A stretch of DNA of 64,000 nucleotides from Pararhizobium sp. Its GTDB lineage: Bacteria; Pseudomonadota; Alphaproteobacteria; Rhizobiales; Rhizobiaceae. Shown piece by piece: positions 1-10,944 of the stretch. The stretch spans positions 4,048,501 to 4,112,500 of the forward strand of contig CP051237.1 in assembly GCA_017794825.1 (NCBI GenBank), read 5' to 3'. Made by a program: the position numbers and the translations under genes. A model generated the notes under the pieces. It was given only the letters and a program-made list of their open reading frames with translations. It did no database searches and was not told where the DNA came from. The first letter of the stretch is position 1. Each line of letters starts with the position of its first letter.

Positions 1-1
1 T

Positions 2-1063
2 TCCGCCCAGGGCAAGACCCATGCTTCGATCGCGTCCTTCAACAATCACTGGGGCGTTCCGCTGACGCTGGTGCGGATGCCGCGCGACACGCAGTTCGGC
101 GTCTTCGAAATCGGCATGAACCATCCGGGTGAAATTCGGCCTCTGGTCAAGATGGTTCGTCCGCACATCGCCATTATCACGGCGATCGCAAGCGCCCATC
201 TGGGTTTCTTCAAGAATCTCGGCGAGATTGCCGCGGCCAAGGCGGAAATCTTCGAGGGCGTCGAGCCGGATGGGCACGTGCTTTTAAACCGTGACAGCGA
301 GAAATTCACCGCCTTGAAAAAGGCCGCCGCCGCCATCGGGATCGCGAACATCCATTCCTTCGGCGAACACAAGCAGTCGGATATCCAGTTGCTGAACGTC
401 GCACTCAAGCCGGGTTCGTCGCACGCCGTTGTGGAGATCGACAAACAGGTGCTGGAATTCGAAATTGGCATTCCGGGCCGACACATCGTTCAGAACGCGC
501 TCGCCGTTCTGGGCGCTGCGAAATTCGCCGGCTGCGATCTCGACGAGGCAGCCGCCGCTTTTGCGGACATGGAGCCGGCGGCCGGGCGTGGCGCGAGACA
601 CCAACTTGAAATCGAGGGCGGCTCCTTCACGCTGATCGACGAAAGCTACAACGCCAATCCGGCGTCCATGCGCGCCGGCGTCGCGCTGCTTGGCGACGCG
701 GTTCCAGGCCAGGGCGGCCGCAGGATCGCGGTGCTCGGAGACATGCTCGAACTCGGAGATTTTTCTGCGAAACTGCACACGGAACTGGATGGGCCGCTGC
801 TTGAAGGCGGCGTCGACATCGTTCTGCTGGCGGGACCGGAGATCGAGGTTCTTCGCGCGCGGCTGGACGGTGCGCTGCATGTCGAACATTTTCCGACAAC
901 CGACGATCTCATGCCCGTCCTGTTTCGGACGGTGAAGGCGGGCGATGTCGTGATGATCAAATCGTCCAATGGAATAGGCTTCTCAAGGGTAGTGAAGGCC
1001 TTGCTCGAAAAACACGCGGCGGCGGGCGGGCTGCAGCAACAGAAGGTAGGGGTATCCGGCTGA
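2..1063 (+). CDS. murF: UDP-N-acetylmuramoyl-tripeptide--D-alanyl-D-alanine ligase MurF (5' end outside window)
   Basis: Cytoplasmic Mur ligase that joins D-Ala-D-Ala to UDP-MurNAc-tripeptide. The window opens inside the ATP-binding P-loop (QGKTHAS), so roughly the first 110 residues, including the N-terminal uridine-binding domain, lie outside; 353 codons remain. The central domain shows FEIGMNHPGEI, TAIASAHLGFF and AAAKAEIF, typical of MurF, and the C-terminal domain shows DESYNANPASMRA and VLGDMLELG. The stop codon overlaps the mraY start (TGATG), so the two are probably translationally coupled. Identity is secure from motifs and from its place before mraY-murD-ftsW-murG-murC-murB. Confidence 0.97.
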   Translation, partial: SAQGKTHASIASFNNHWGVPLTLVRMPRDTQFGVFEIGMNHPGEIRPLVKMVRPHIAIITAIASAHLGFFKNLGEIAAAKAEIFEGVEPDGHVLLNRDSEKFTALKKAAAAIGIANIHSFGEHKQSDIQLLNVALKPGSSHAVVEIDKQVLEFEIGIPGRHIVQNALAVLGAAKFAGCDLDEAAAAFADMEPAAGRGARHQLEIEGGSFTLIDESYNANPASMRAGVALLGDAVPGQGGRRIAVLGDMLELGDFSAKLHTELDGPLLEGGVDIVLLAGPEIEVLRARLDGALHVEHFPTTDDLMPVLFRTVKAGDVVMIKSSNGIGFSRVVKALLEKHAAAGGLQQQKVGVSG

Positions 1064-2160
1064 TGCTAATCTGGCTCGTCGAACTTTCGGACTTTTTCCA
1101 GTTCTTCAATCTGTTCAGATATCTGACGTTTCGCACGGGCGCGGCCATGGCGACGTCGGCGCTGATCGTCTTCCTTTTCGGGCCGAGGATCATCGCCTCT
1201 CTCAGCGCCCGTCAGGGACGGGGGCAGCCGATCAGGGCCGACGGGCCGCAAACCCATTTCAAGAAGGCCGGCACGCCGACCATGGGCGGCCTGATGATGC
1301 TGACCGGCATCGTGGCGAGTTCGCTTTTCTGGGCCGACCTGTCCAACGTTTACGTTGTCGTCACGCTGCTCGTAACGCTGGGTTTCGGCCTGATAGGCTT
1401 TTATGACGACTATCTGAAGGTGACCAAGCAGAGCGACCGCGGGTTCTCCGGAAAGATGCGGCTGCTCATGGAATTCCTGATTGCAGGCCTTGCCGTCTAT
1501 TTCATCATGACGGCATCGCTCGCGGCAAGCAACGGCTCCACCTTCGGCTCTTCTCTGGCGTTTCCCTTCTTCAAGGATTTCGTCATCGATCTTGGCATCT
1601 TCTTCGTGCTGTTCGGGGCTTTCGTCATCGTCGGCGCCGGCAACGCGGTCAACCTGACCGATGGACTCGACGGGCTCGCGATCGTTCCGATCATGATCGC
1701 CGCGGCTTCATTCGGCGTGATCGCCTATCTGTCGGGCAACGCGGTGTTCTCCAACTATCTGCAGATCAATTTCGTTCCCGGCACCGGAGAACTGGCGGTG
1801 GTGCTCGGCGCGGTTATCGGCGCAGGCCTCGGCTTTCTCTGGTTCAATGCGCCGCCCGCCGCGATATTCATGGGCGACACCGGATCGCTGGCGCTGGGCG
1901 GTCTTGTCGGAACCGTCGCCGTCGCCACCAAGCACGAGATCGTCATGGCGATCATCGGCGGCCTGTTCGTCATGGAGGCCCTGTCGGTGATCATGCAGGT
2001 GGCGTCGTTCAAGCTGACGGGAAAGCGCATTTTCCTGATGGCGCCGATCCACCACCATTTCGAGAAACTCGGATGGACGGAAAGCCAGGTTGTCATTCGT
2101 TTCTGGATCATTTCCGTTGGCCTAGCGATGCTTGGCCTTGCCACGCTGAAACTGCGGTAA
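1063..2160 (+). CDS. mraY: phospho-N-acetylmuramoyl-pentapeptide-transferase MraY
   Basis: Polytopic inner-membrane enzyme that moves phospho-MurNAc-pentapeptide from UDP to undecaprenyl phosphate, making lipid I. At 365 aa it has the usual family length. Signature segments are GTPTMGG early, GFYDDYLKV (aspartate pair), NLTDGLDGLA, MGDTGSLALGG and the C-terminal PIHHHFEKLGW histidine motif. About ten hydrophobic helices are visible. The ATG overlaps the murF stop by one base, and murD starts five bases downstream of its stop, so it sits in the middle of the mur operon. Confidence 0.98.
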   Translation: MLIWLVELSDFFQFFNLFRYLTFRTGAAMATSALIVFLFGPRIIASLSARQGRGQPIRADGPQTHFKKAGTPTMGGLMMLTGIVASSLFWADLSNVYVVVTLLVTLGFGLIGFYDDYLKVTKQSDRGFSGKMRLLMEFLIAGLAVYFIMTASLAASNGSTFGSSLAFPFFKDFVIDLGIFFVLFGAFVIVGAGNAVNLTDGLDGLAIVPIMIAAASFGVIAYLSGNAVFSNYLQINFVPGTGELAVVLGAVIGAGLGFLWFNAPPAAIFMGDTGSLALGGLVGTVAVATKHEIVMAIIGGLFVMEALSVIMQVASFKLTGKRIFLMAPIHHHFEKLGWTESQVVIRFWIISVGLAMLGLATLKLR

Positions 2161-2164
2161 GCCC

Positions 2165-3573
<1,409 letters not shown>

Positions 3574-3577
<4 letters not shown>

Positions 3578-4734
3578 TGAACCGTGAAAGACGGGGGCTG
3601 GTTTCGGACTGGTTCTGGACTATCGACCGTTACATGCTGGCGACTTTCGTCGCGTTGATCGGCCTGGGTTTCATGCTTTCCTTTGCGGCGAGCCCCGGTG
3701 TCGCCGAACGGCTGGACATCGACCATTTTCACTTCGTCAAGCGCCATGCGCTGTTCATCGCGCCGGCGCTGGCGATCATGATCGCGCTCTCGTTTCTCAC
3801 GCCGCGTCAGGTCCGGCGATGGGCGCTGGTGCTTCTTGCGGTTTCGATCGCAATGATGGTGTTCACCCAGTTCTATGGCTTCGAGGCCAAGGGATCGCGA
3901 CGGTGGTTCTCGATCGCAGGCTTCTCCGTCCAGTCTTCGGAATTTCTCAAACCGGCCTTCATTGTCATCTGCGCCTGGCTGTTTTCCGAGCATTCGCGCA
4001 ATCCGGACATCCCGGGAAACCTCTTCGCGATCATCCTCTATGCGATCGTCGTCGCCCTGCTGGTGGCGCAACCGGATTTTGGCCAGACCATTCTGGTGAC
4101 GATCACCTGGGGCGCGCTTTTCTTCATGGCGGGGATTCCCTGGTTCTGGATCGCGCTGCTCGCCTGCATGGCTGTCGGCATGTTCGTGACCGCCTATCTC
4201 ACATTGCCGCACGTCGCCGCGCGCATCGACAGGTTCCTGACCGGCGAAGGCGATACGCACCAGGTGGATACGGCGCGCGAGGCGATCGTACGGGGAGACT
4301 GGTTTGGACAGGGCCCCGGCGAGGGCACGATCAAGCGCATTCTGCCGGACAGCCACACGGACTTCATCTATTCGGTGGCGGCCGAAGAATTCGGCATCAT
4401 TTTCTGCATGGCGCTGGCGCTGATCTTTTTCTTCCTCGTCTTTCGCGGCCTGAAGCACGCCAACAAGGAAGGCGACGAATTCACACGGCTGGCGATCGCC
4501 GGACTGACGCTGCTCGTCGGCCTGCAGTCGATGATCCATATCGGCGTCAATCTCGAACTACTGCCGGCCAAGGGCATGACCCTGCCGCTGATCTCCTATG
4601 GCGGTTCGTCTATGCTGGCGATCTCCATCACGGCGGGCTTCCTTCTGGCGTTGACCCGGCGCAATCCGGAAAAGCGGGCAAGCGGTCGCCAGAAGAGGTT
4701 TGTCATTCGGCCGCTCGCCGCCGAGCAGGTGTAG
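3574..4734 (+). CDS. ftsW: septal peptidoglycan glycosyltransferase FtsW
   Basis: SEDS-family polytopic membrane protein that polymerises lipid II at the division septum together with its partner PBP. The 386-aa sequence has about ten hydrophobic stretches, and the SEDS hallmarks AQPDFGQT, QGPGEGTIKRILPDSHTDFI, EEFG and the C-terminal LPAKGMTLPLISYGGSS. A second ATG lies one codon downstream of the first; the overlap with the murD stop favours the annotated start. FtsW rather than RodA is indicated by its position between murD and murG. Confidence 0.96.
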
Positions 4735-4736
4735 CC

Positions 4737-5828
4737 GTGGAGCAAAAGACCGTCTTTCTCTGCGCCGGCGGAACCGGTGGCCATCTTTTCCCGGCGCAGG
4801 CCCTCGCCCACGCCTTGCGGGAAAGGGGAGACCGCGTTCATCTCGTCACGGACGACCGGGCCGAAAAATATGCAAAGCAGTTTCCCGCTGACGAAACGCA
4901 TGTGGTGCGTTCCGCCACGATCGCCTCCAGGAACCCCATAGCCCTGTTTCGCACTCTCATGGCTCTTTACGGCGGCTATCTCGACGCCCGACGGCTCATT
5001 CAACGCATCAAGCCTGATATCGTCGTCGGCTTCGGCGGATACCCGACGCTGCCGCCCGTTATGGCCGCATCCTCGCTCGGCGTTCCGACGGTGATCCACG
5101 AGCAGAACGCCGTCATGGGCCGCGCGAACCGGTTTCTCGCCAGCCGCGTCTCGGCCATCGCCGGCGGCTTCCTTCCCGCTGGAACCGGACAACATGGCGA
5201 CAAGATCGAGGAAACCGGCAATCCGGTGCGGCCGGATGTCATCGCCGCCGCGTCGACGCCCTTCGCACCTCCGAACGACGGCGAGCCGTTCAACCTGCTG
5301 ATTTTCGGCGGAAGCCAGGGCGCGCATTTCTTCTCGGAGGTCATACCACAGGTCGTCAACCGAATGGACGAGGCGAGCCGCAATCGACTTCGGGTGACCC
5401 AGCAGGCAAGGCCGGAGGACGAGGGCGAACTGAAGCGGTTCTACCAGGTTGCCGGCGTTTCCGCGGAAGTCTCGCCGTTTTTCAACGACATGGCGCAACG
5501 CATCGCAAAGGCGCATCTCGTCATTTGCCGATCGGGCGCATCGACCGTTTCGGAAATCTCGGTCATCGGCAGGCCGGCGGTGCTGGTGCCTTATCCCTAT
5601 GCGCTCGATCACGATCAGGCGGCGAATGCGAAGGCCCTCGAGCAAAAGGGCGGCGCCATGGTTTTTCGTCAATCGGAACTCGATCCTGAAAAACTCTCCG
5701 AAATTCTGGTAGATTTGATGCAGGATGGCGGGCGACTCGCGGATATGGCGGCCAACGCCAAGGCCACTGGAAAGCCCGACGCGGCGGAACGCCTGGCCAA
5801 TCTGGTCCTGTCGGTCAGCGAGGAATAA
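4737..5828 (+). CDS. murG: UDP-GlcNAc--lipid I N-acetylglucosaminyltransferase MurG
   Basis: Peripheral inner-membrane GT-B glycosyltransferase that converts lipid I to lipid II. The start is GTG, two bases after the ftsW stop. The protein (363 aa) begins with a glycine-rich loop, CAGGTGGHLFPA, and shows GFGGYPTLPPV, HEQNAVMGRANRFL, GNPVRPDV, FGGSQGAHFFS and the UDP-GlcNAc-binding region CRSGASTVSEI. An ATG-initiated frame further upstream only reads antisense-like sequence through ftsW and is not used. Confidence 0.97.
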   Translation: MEQKTVFLCAGGTGGHLFPAQALAHALRERGDRVHLVTDDRAEKYAKQFPADETHVVRSATIASRNPIALFRTLMALYGGYLDARRLIQRIKPDIVVGFGGYPTLPPVMAASSLGVPTVIHEQNAVMGRANRFLASRVSAIAGGFLPAGTGQHGDKIEETGNPVRPDVIAAASTPFAPPNDGEPFNLLIFGGSQGAHFFSEVIPQVVNRMDEASRNRLRVTQQARPEDEGELKRFYQVAGVSAEVSPFFNDMAQRIAKAHLVICRSGASTVSEISVIGRPAVLVPYPYALDHDQAANAKALEQKGGAMVFRQSELDPEKLSEILVDLMQDGGRLADMAANAKATGKPDAAERLANLVLSVSEE

Positions 5829-5854
5829 AGGAATAGCATGCGGGGGAACGTCCA

Positions 5855-7273
5855 GTGAAAATGCCGCAGAATATCGGGCTGGTCCATTTCGTCGGCATCG
5901 GCGGAATAGGCATGAGCGGCATTGCGGAAATGCTCTCCAATCTCGGTCACTCCGTCCAGGGATCCGACATCTCCGACAACGCCAATGTGCAGCGCCTGCG
6001 TGAAAAGGGCATACCGGTGGCGATCGGTCATGCGGCGGAGAACCTTGGCGAGGCCGAGGTGGTTGTCGTGTCGACGGCGATCCACAAGAACAATCCCGAG
6101 CTGGTCGCCGCGCGCGAACGCACGCTGCCGATCGTGCGCCGCGCCGAAATGCTCGCCGAACTCATGCGGTTTCGCAATGCCGTGGCGATCGGCGGCACGC
6201 ATGGCAAGACCACGACCACATCAATGGTCGCGACCCTGCTCGACGCCGGAGGTCTTGACCCGACCGTCATCAATGGCGGCATCATCAACGCCTACGGCAC
6301 CAACGCCCGCATGGGCGCGGGCGAATGGATGGTGGTGGAGGCTGATGAATCCGACGGCACGTTTCTCAAGCTGCCGGCGGACATCGCCGTCGTCACCAAT
6401 ATCGATCCTGAACATCTCGATCACTACAAGACCTTCGAGAAGGTGCGCGAGGCCTTTGCGCAGTTTGTCGAGAACGTGCCTTTCTACGGTTTCGGGGTGA
6501 TGTGCCTCGACCATCCGGAAGTCCAGTCGCTGGTGAGCAGGATCGACGATCGGCGCATCGTGACCTATGGCGAGAACCCGCAGGCGGACGTGCGATACCA
6601 TCATCATCGCATGGATGGCGCGGTTTCGGTCTTCGACGTGGCGATCCGCGAACGCAAGACCGGAGAAGTGATCGAAATTTCCGGCCTCAGGCTGCCGATG
6701 CCGGGCCGGCACAACGTCTCCAATGCAACGGCGGCGATCGCCGTTGCGCACGAACTTGGAATATCGCCGGAAGCGATCGCCAGCGGATTGTCCGGATTCG
6801 GCGGCGTGAAGCGGCGCTTCACCAATGTCGGCGAATGGAAAGGCGTCACCATATTCGACGACTACGGACATCACCCTGTAGAGATCAGGGCGGTTCTGTC
6901 CGCAGCGCGGGAAGCCTGCCAGGGGAATGTCATCGCCATCGCGCAGCCGCACCGCTACACACGCCTTCAAAGCCTGTTCGGTGAGTTCGCTGCGTGCTTC
7001 AACGACGCCCATACGGTCGTCATCGCGCCAGTCTATCCTGCCGGAGAAGACCCGATTGAAGGCGTGAATTCCGCGGAGCTTGTTTCGCGGCTGAAAGCGG
7101 CCGGTCACCGTGACGCGCGATTGTTGGACGATCCGGATCAGCTTGCAGAAACCGTCGCTTCGGTCGCGCGCGACGGCGATTTCGTCGTTTGCCTCGGCGC
7201 CGGAAGCATAACCAGCTGGGCGGCGTCCCTTGCCGACAAGTTGAAGGCGCTGGAAGGGAAGCAGGATGGCTGA
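5855..7273 (+). CDS. murC: UDP-N-acetylmuramate--L-alanine ligase MurC
   Basis: Cytoplasmic ligase catalysing the first amino-acid addition to UDP-MurNAc. The start is GTG at 5855 with a GGGGGAA ribosome-binding site just upstream; an ATG two codons later is an alternative. The 472-aa protein has the N-terminal HFVGIGGIGMSGIAEML nucleotide-binding loop, the P-loop GGTHGKTTTTSM, EADESDGTFLKL, NIDPEHLDHY and FDDYGHHPVEI. Its 3' end overlaps murB by 8 bases. Confidence 0.98.
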   Translation: MKMPQNIGLVHFVGIGGIGMSGIAEMLSNLGHSVQGSDISDNANVQRLREKGIPVAIGHAAENLGEAEVVVVSTAIHKNNPELVAARERTLPIVRRAEMLAELMRFRNAVAIGGTHGKTTTTSMVATLLDAGGLDPTVINGGIINAYGTNARMGAGEWMVVEADESDGTFLKLPADIAVVTNIDPEHLDHYKTFEKVREAFAQFVENVPFYGFGVMCLDHPEVQSLVSRIDDRRIVTYGENPQADVRYHHHRMDGAVSVFDVAIRERKTGEVIEISGLRLPMPGRHNVSNATAAIAVAHELGISPEAIASGLSGFGGVKRRFTNVGEWKGVTIFDDYGHHPVEIRAVLSAAREACQGNVIAIAQPHRYTRLQSLFGEFAACFNDAHTVVIAPVYPAGEDPIEGVNSAELVSRLKAAGHRDARLLDDPDQLAETVASVARDGDFVVCLGAGSITSWAASLADKLKALEGKQDG

Positions 7274-8237
7274 AGTCGACGGAAAGAGGTTGCTCGCGTC
7301 AGTGGAGCCTGCGCTGAAATCCGTGCGCGGACGACTGACGCCGGACAGCCCGATGTCCAGCGTGACCTGGTTCAGGGTCGGCGGACCGGCCGAACTGCTG
7401 TTTCAGCCGGAGGATGAGGAGGATCTGTCCACTTTCCTCAAAGCCTTGCCAATGGAGGTTCCCGTCACGGTCATCGGGGCGGCTTCGAACATTCTTGTGC
7501 GCGACGGCGGAATACGCGGGGTCGTGGTCCGTCTCACCGCCAAGGGCTTCGGCAGCGTAAACCAGGTGACCGAAACGCGCATGGAGGCCGGCGCCGCCTG
7601 TCCGGACAGGCGGCTGGCGTCCGCCGCCCATTATGCCGGTATCGGCGGTTTTCACTTTTATCACGGAATTCCCGGCGCCGTCGGCGGGGCATTGCGTATG
7701 AACGCCGGCGCCAACGACGTCGAGACCTGTGAGCGGGTGGTTGAGATCCACGCCATCGACCGGCGGGGCGAGCCTCTCGTGCTGACCAATGAGGACATGA
7801 AATACGCCTACCGGCATTCCGGCGCGCCGGAAGGTCTCGTCTTTACCCGCGCGATCTTCGAGGGTTATCGCGAAGACCGCGACACGATCCGCCGCGATAT
7901 GGATATCGTCCAGAACCATCGGGAAACTGTCCAGCCGATCCGCGAAAAGACCGGTGGGTCGACCTTCAAGAACCCGCCGGGCACATCCGCCTGGAAGGAG
8001 ATCGACCGCGCGGGTTGCCGAGGCCTGATGGTGGGCGCGGCCCAGATGTCGCCCATGCACTGCAATTTCATGATCAATACCGGAACGGCCACGGCCTATG
8101 ATCTCGAAGTGCTTGGAGAAACGGTCCGGGCGAAGGTTCTCGAGCGATCCGGCATTCGGCTGGAATGGGAGATAAAGCGCATCGGCCTGTTCAGATCAGG
8201 CCACATTGTGCAGGAATTCCTTGGTCTTATGCTCTGA
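7266..8237 (+). CDS. murB: UDP-N-acetylenolpyruvoylglucosamine reductase MurB
   Basis: FAD-dependent reductase that produces UDP-MurNAc. The 323-aa type II MurB shows TWFRVGGPAELL, GAASNILVRDGGIRGV (FAD binding), GIPGAVGGALRMNAGA, YAYRHSG and GGSTFKNPPG, the last containing the serine proton donor; a C-terminal glutamate is present in RLEWEIKRIG. It overlaps murC. It is the last gene of this half of the dcw cluster: the next gene is on the opposite strand with its stop codon directly abutting. Confidence 0.97.
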   Translation: MAEVDGKRLLASVEPALKSVRGRLTPDSPMSSVTWFRVGGPAELLFQPEDEEDLSTFLKALPMEVPVTVIGAASNILVRDGGIRGVVVRLTAKGFGSVNQVTETRMEAGAACPDRRLASAAHYAGIGGFHFYHGIPGAVGGALRMNAGANDVETCERVVEIHAIDRRGEPLVLTNEDMKYAYRHSGAPEGLVFTRAIFEGYREDRDTIRRDMDIVQNHRETVQPIREKTGGSTFKNPPGTSAWKEIDRAGCRGLMVGAAQMSPMHCNFMINTGTATAYDLEVLGETVRAKVLERSGIRLEWEIKRIGLFRSGHIVQEFLGLML

Positions 8238-9092
8238 CTACTTGTCGCTCACCGTTACGCCGGTGTGAAGTTTTGGCTGGGTCATCCTGTCGTTGCGCAC
8301 GTTGTCCAGAAACTCCATCACGACCTCCGGTATGAGATTGCGCACATTGCCCGAGCCGTGGCCGCTGATATCGCGATCGGTCGCCTCGTCGATCACGACG
8401 ATACGCTTGGAACCCGGCGGCAGGCCTTCAAAGGCGGTCAGTCTGTTCTCGTAGCTGCCGTCCTGGCCGTTGTCTTTTGTGCCCGTTATCATCAGGACTG
8501 GCTTCGTGACGTTCAGCCAGGCGTTTTCCTCGAACTGGCTGCCGACGCCTTGTGGCGACAGCGCCACGTAGGCGTCGAATCGATCTGCGCCCATCCGGCC
8601 GATCCTCGCAACCGCGCCGGCTTCCATCATGGTTGTCTGCGCGCCCATCGAATGTCCGACCAGGACCGTGAAAGGCGGCTCGCAGGAGCGGGTGGCCCTT
8701 TTCCAGACTGCGTCGAGGTCGAGGAAGCGTTTCTTGTGCCGATCTTCGCTGCTGATAGCCTGACTGAAATTCTCCCTTGGGTTCTCGCCCTCGGCGATCT
8801 CCCGAAAGACCTCCATCCCGCTTTCGGCGTGATCCATGACGATAACGCGATATCCGGCCTGTTCCGCTGCATCGGCAATGTTCGACAGAGAATTCATCGA
8901 TCCGATGATGCTGTGCGAGATCACCATGATGGGCGGGCAGGGTTCGCTGCTGCTCTGATAGATTTTCACAGGAACCGATTCGCCGTCGGCGCGCCGGAAC
9001 TCGGATTCGAAGACGGCAAAGGCGCTTGTCGTCGTCAGTGCAAGGACAACGGCCAGAAACAGTCCGACAATGGGTTTTACTTCCGGGATCAA
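8238..9092 (-). CDS. secreted alpha/beta hydrolase
   Basis: Predicted exported alpha/beta-hydrolase fold protein of unknown substrate (284 aa). Residues 1-26 form a signal peptide ending near TTSAFA. The nucleophile elbow is GHSMG with Ser148; a plausible acid is Asp207 (GTKDNG) and the base His245 (DISGHGSGN). A VISHSIIG segment near residue 58 fits the oxyanion-hole region. It reads against murB and ddl, and its stop abuts the murB stop with no spacer. Family relatives include dienelactone-hydrolase-like and platelet-activating-factor-acetylhydrolase-like enzymes; the substrate cannot be inferred. Confidence 0.8.
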   Translation of the reverse strand: MIPEVKPIVGLFLAVVLALTTTSAFAVFESEFRRADGESVPVKIYQSSSEPCPPIMVISHSIIGSMNSLSNIADAAEQAGYRVIVMDHAESGMEVFREIAEGENPRENFSQAISSEDRHKKRFLDLDAVWKRATRSCEPPFTVLVGHSMGAQTTMMEAGAVARIGRMGADRFDAYVALSPQGVGSQFEENAWLNVTKPVLMITGTKDNGQDGSYENRLTAFEGLPPGSKRIVVIDEATDRDISGHGSGNVRNLIPEVVMEFLDNVRNDRMTQPKLHTGVTVSDK

Positions 9093-9232
9093 TACACTCT
9101 CCGGATCACCAGGGGCACATAATGGCTTCAGTCTAGTTCATTCCGCTCGACGGTGCTACGTCTTTGAATCTCGCCATCATTTATGCCGCACAGACCAGTT
9201 TGCAACGATGATTGCGCGCAAGGCGCATTGTG

Positions 9233-9706
9233 TCACAACCTGATCTGCATGTGCGGAAGGGTTCGGCCAGGTATCGAAGCCGAAGGAACGTCCTTCACCT
9301 GGCGGAAACCCAGCGCTTCGTAGAACGGGACGGCGAACGGATCGGCGTCGAGACAGAGCGCCTCGAGCCCGAGTTGCTGCGCGTATTCCAGCAACGCTCG
9401 CCAGAGCAGGCGGCCTTCGCCCTTCCTCTTCCATTCGGGATCGACGAAAAAGGCGGTGATCTCGCCGCGAATCCCGTCTTCCTCAACTGCCAGGCAAACG
9501 CATCCGCAAACGAAATCTCCAGCTTCTGCGATCCAGTACCTGTGCGCCTGCAACAGCTCCGGCGTCACGGTCAATTCATCACGGCACGCCTCCATGAAGG
9601 CGTCGTCGTAACCGTTTGACTGTTTCGAACGCATCGACAGGTCGGTCAGAATCATCGCATCCTGTGGTGCGCCGGCGCGCTGGGTGATTTCCATCCGGAT
9701 TTCCAT
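9233..9706 (-). CDS. GNAT-family N-acetyltransferase
   Basis: Predicted acyl-CoA-dependent acetyltransferase, substrate unknown (157 aa from the ATG at 9706; a TTG ten codons upstream is a less likely start). The GNAT core is visible: a beta4 strand then the acetyl-CoA loop in ITAFFVDPEWKRKGEGRLLW (motif A with a K-G-E-G loop in place of the usual R-G-x-G), then ALCLDADPFAVPFYEALGF, which is motif B. It is divergent from the CYTH gene that starts 64 bases away. Confidence 0.82.
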   Translation of the reverse strand: MEIRMEITQRAGAPQDAMILTDLSMRSKQSNGYDDAFMEACRDELTVTPELLQAHRYWIAEAGDFVCGCVCLAVEEDGIRGEITAFFVDPEWKRKGEGRLLWRALLEYAQQLGLEALCLDADPFAVPFYEALGFRQVKDVPSASIPGRTLPHMQIRL

Positions 9707-9770
9707 GTTTGGCTGGCGGTCGGGCGGCCGAGGCAAAAAGATATATGGGCGCGACCAGCAAAAGGGGTCA

Positions 9771-10367
9771 ATGTTCGCGATGCAGGCCGAACCATTGCAG
9801 CGTCGGGGAATGCTCGTCGATCCCGGCGATCATTTCACGGGACGATTCGAGGTCGAACGCAAATTTGCAGTCGACGATCTGTCGGTGATGCGAGCCACAC
9901 TGGAGGCGCTGGCCGCCGCGCCCTTCGTATTGGGCAACCGTGAGATCGATATTTTCCTCGATACGCCGGACTGTCGCCTTGCCGCCAAAGGCCAGCAACA
10001 GGTTCTGCGCCTCATGGAGCCGTCGCAACGCGTTTTGTGGATCTCCAAGGGGCCGGGAGCCGACGCGTGCGTGGCGATGGATCTCGAACAGTTCGACCGG
10101 GCGCTGGAAATGTTGTCCTCGCTCGGATTCGAAGAGACCGGGCGTGTCGTCAAGCATCGCGATATCTACTTCGTCGGCGATTTCCACGTCACGCTGGACC
10201 AGGTCCCGCGCCTCGGCGCGTTTGTGGAACTGGCGGCGATGACGAACGACGAGAAGGCGCTTCCTTCCTGGGCCGCAAAGATCGACGCCTTCGCCGAGAC
10301 ACTGGCGTTGCCGCCGTCGTCCCTGCGCACGCGTTCCTACCGGGCGATGCTTGCCGAAAGCACCTGA
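9771..10367 (+). CDS. CYTH-domain protein (class IV adenylate cyclase / triphosphatase-like)
   Basis: Small (198 aa) CYTH-superfamily protein. The diagnostic EXEXK motif appears as EVERK near residue 27, followed by the tunnel-fold pattern of alternating charged strands (IFLDTPDC, QQVLRLME, VLWISKGPG, FVELAAM). Members cleave inorganic or nucleoside triphosphates or cyclise ATP; which one applies here is not decidable by eye. The start at 9771 is chosen because AAAAGGGG lies just upstream; an ATG 87 bases earlier lacks a ribosome-binding site and overlaps the GNAT gene. Confidence 0.75.
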   Translation: MFAMQAEPLQRRGMLVDPGDHFTGRFEVERKFAVDDLSVMRATLEALAAAPFVLGNREIDIFLDTPDCRLAAKGQQQVLRLMEPSQRVLWISKGPGADACVAMDLEQFDRALEMLSSLGFEETGRVVKHRDIYFVGDFHVTLDQVPRLGAFVELAAMTNDEKALPSWAAKIDAFAETLALPPSSLRTRSYRAMLAEST

Positions 10368-10407
10368 GGCGCCGAAACGAACCCCGCCTTGAGCTTTGCT
10401 GCTCTCG

Positions 10408-10815
10408 CTATCTTTTGCGATCATGCGCCAGAGGGATCTCCTGGCGCAGCATGCCGGCCGCGATCATCATGCCGACGCCGAGAATTCCGACCAGGGCCGC
10501 GCACCCCAAGAGCGGCAGAAAGGCCTGATCCCATCCAAGCCCGATCAGCCATCCCAGCACCGCCAGGCCCGGAGCCAGAAACAGCGTCAGAAGTCCGCCG
10601 ATCTTCAGTGACTGGTCCGGACGCAAGCGCGGTCCGAGCAGTTCGTCCAGCATTTCCTGGTCGATGGACTGACCGCTCTCGATGATTCTGCGGACCGTCT
10701 CGTGGCGGGTTTCTCTCTTGTGGATTCCGTCCCAGATCCCCGCCACAACACAAACGGCAACGAAGATCCAGAAGGCCGTGGCCGCCATTCCGGCTCCAAA
10801 TCCAGCATCAAACAT
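10408..10815 (-). CDS. DUF6249-like small membrane protein
   Basis: A 135-aa membrane protein with three hydrophobic segments: residues about 10-27, 72-92 and 98-118. Between the first two is a short amphipathic region with RHETVRRIIESGQSID, which resembles the DUF6249 family. Function is unknown. It is convergent with the CYTH gene and divergent from the ParB-like gene; the 129-base divergent spacer holds an FNR-like half-palindrome. Confidence 0.65.
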   Translation of the reverse strand: MFDAGFGAGMAATAFWIFVAVCVVAGIWDGIHKRETRHETVRRIIESGQSIDQEMLDELLGPRLRPDQSLKIGGLLTLFLAPGLAVLGWLIGLGWDQAFLPLLGCAALVGILGVGMMIAAGMLRQEIPLAHDRKR

Positions 10816-10869
10816 GTCCTGCCTCCTGTTTTCACCTCAGAATTGTAGCCCAAGGAAAGCGCACGAAAT

Positions 10870-10883
10870 TTGATCTGGATCGT
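10870..10883. promoter_or_regulatory. imperfect FNR/FixK-type box
   Basis: The sequence TTGATCTGGATCGT matches the anaerobox consensus TTGAT-N4-ATCAA in the left half and in three of five bases of the right half. It lies between the divergent DUF6249-like gene (start 10815) and the ParB-like gene (start 10945). A chance match is quite possible. Confidence 0.25.
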
Positions 10884-10944
10884 GTTTCGAGAAAATTTCC
10901 TGAGAGTATTTATCGGATGGCCGCTGTCGGCCTAAAACGTCATT

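Noticed and set aside
3819..4736. In-frame upstream extension of murG through ftsW
   Set aside because: The extension is an out-of-frame reading of ftsW; MurG begins at GTG 4737 with its glycine-rich loop.
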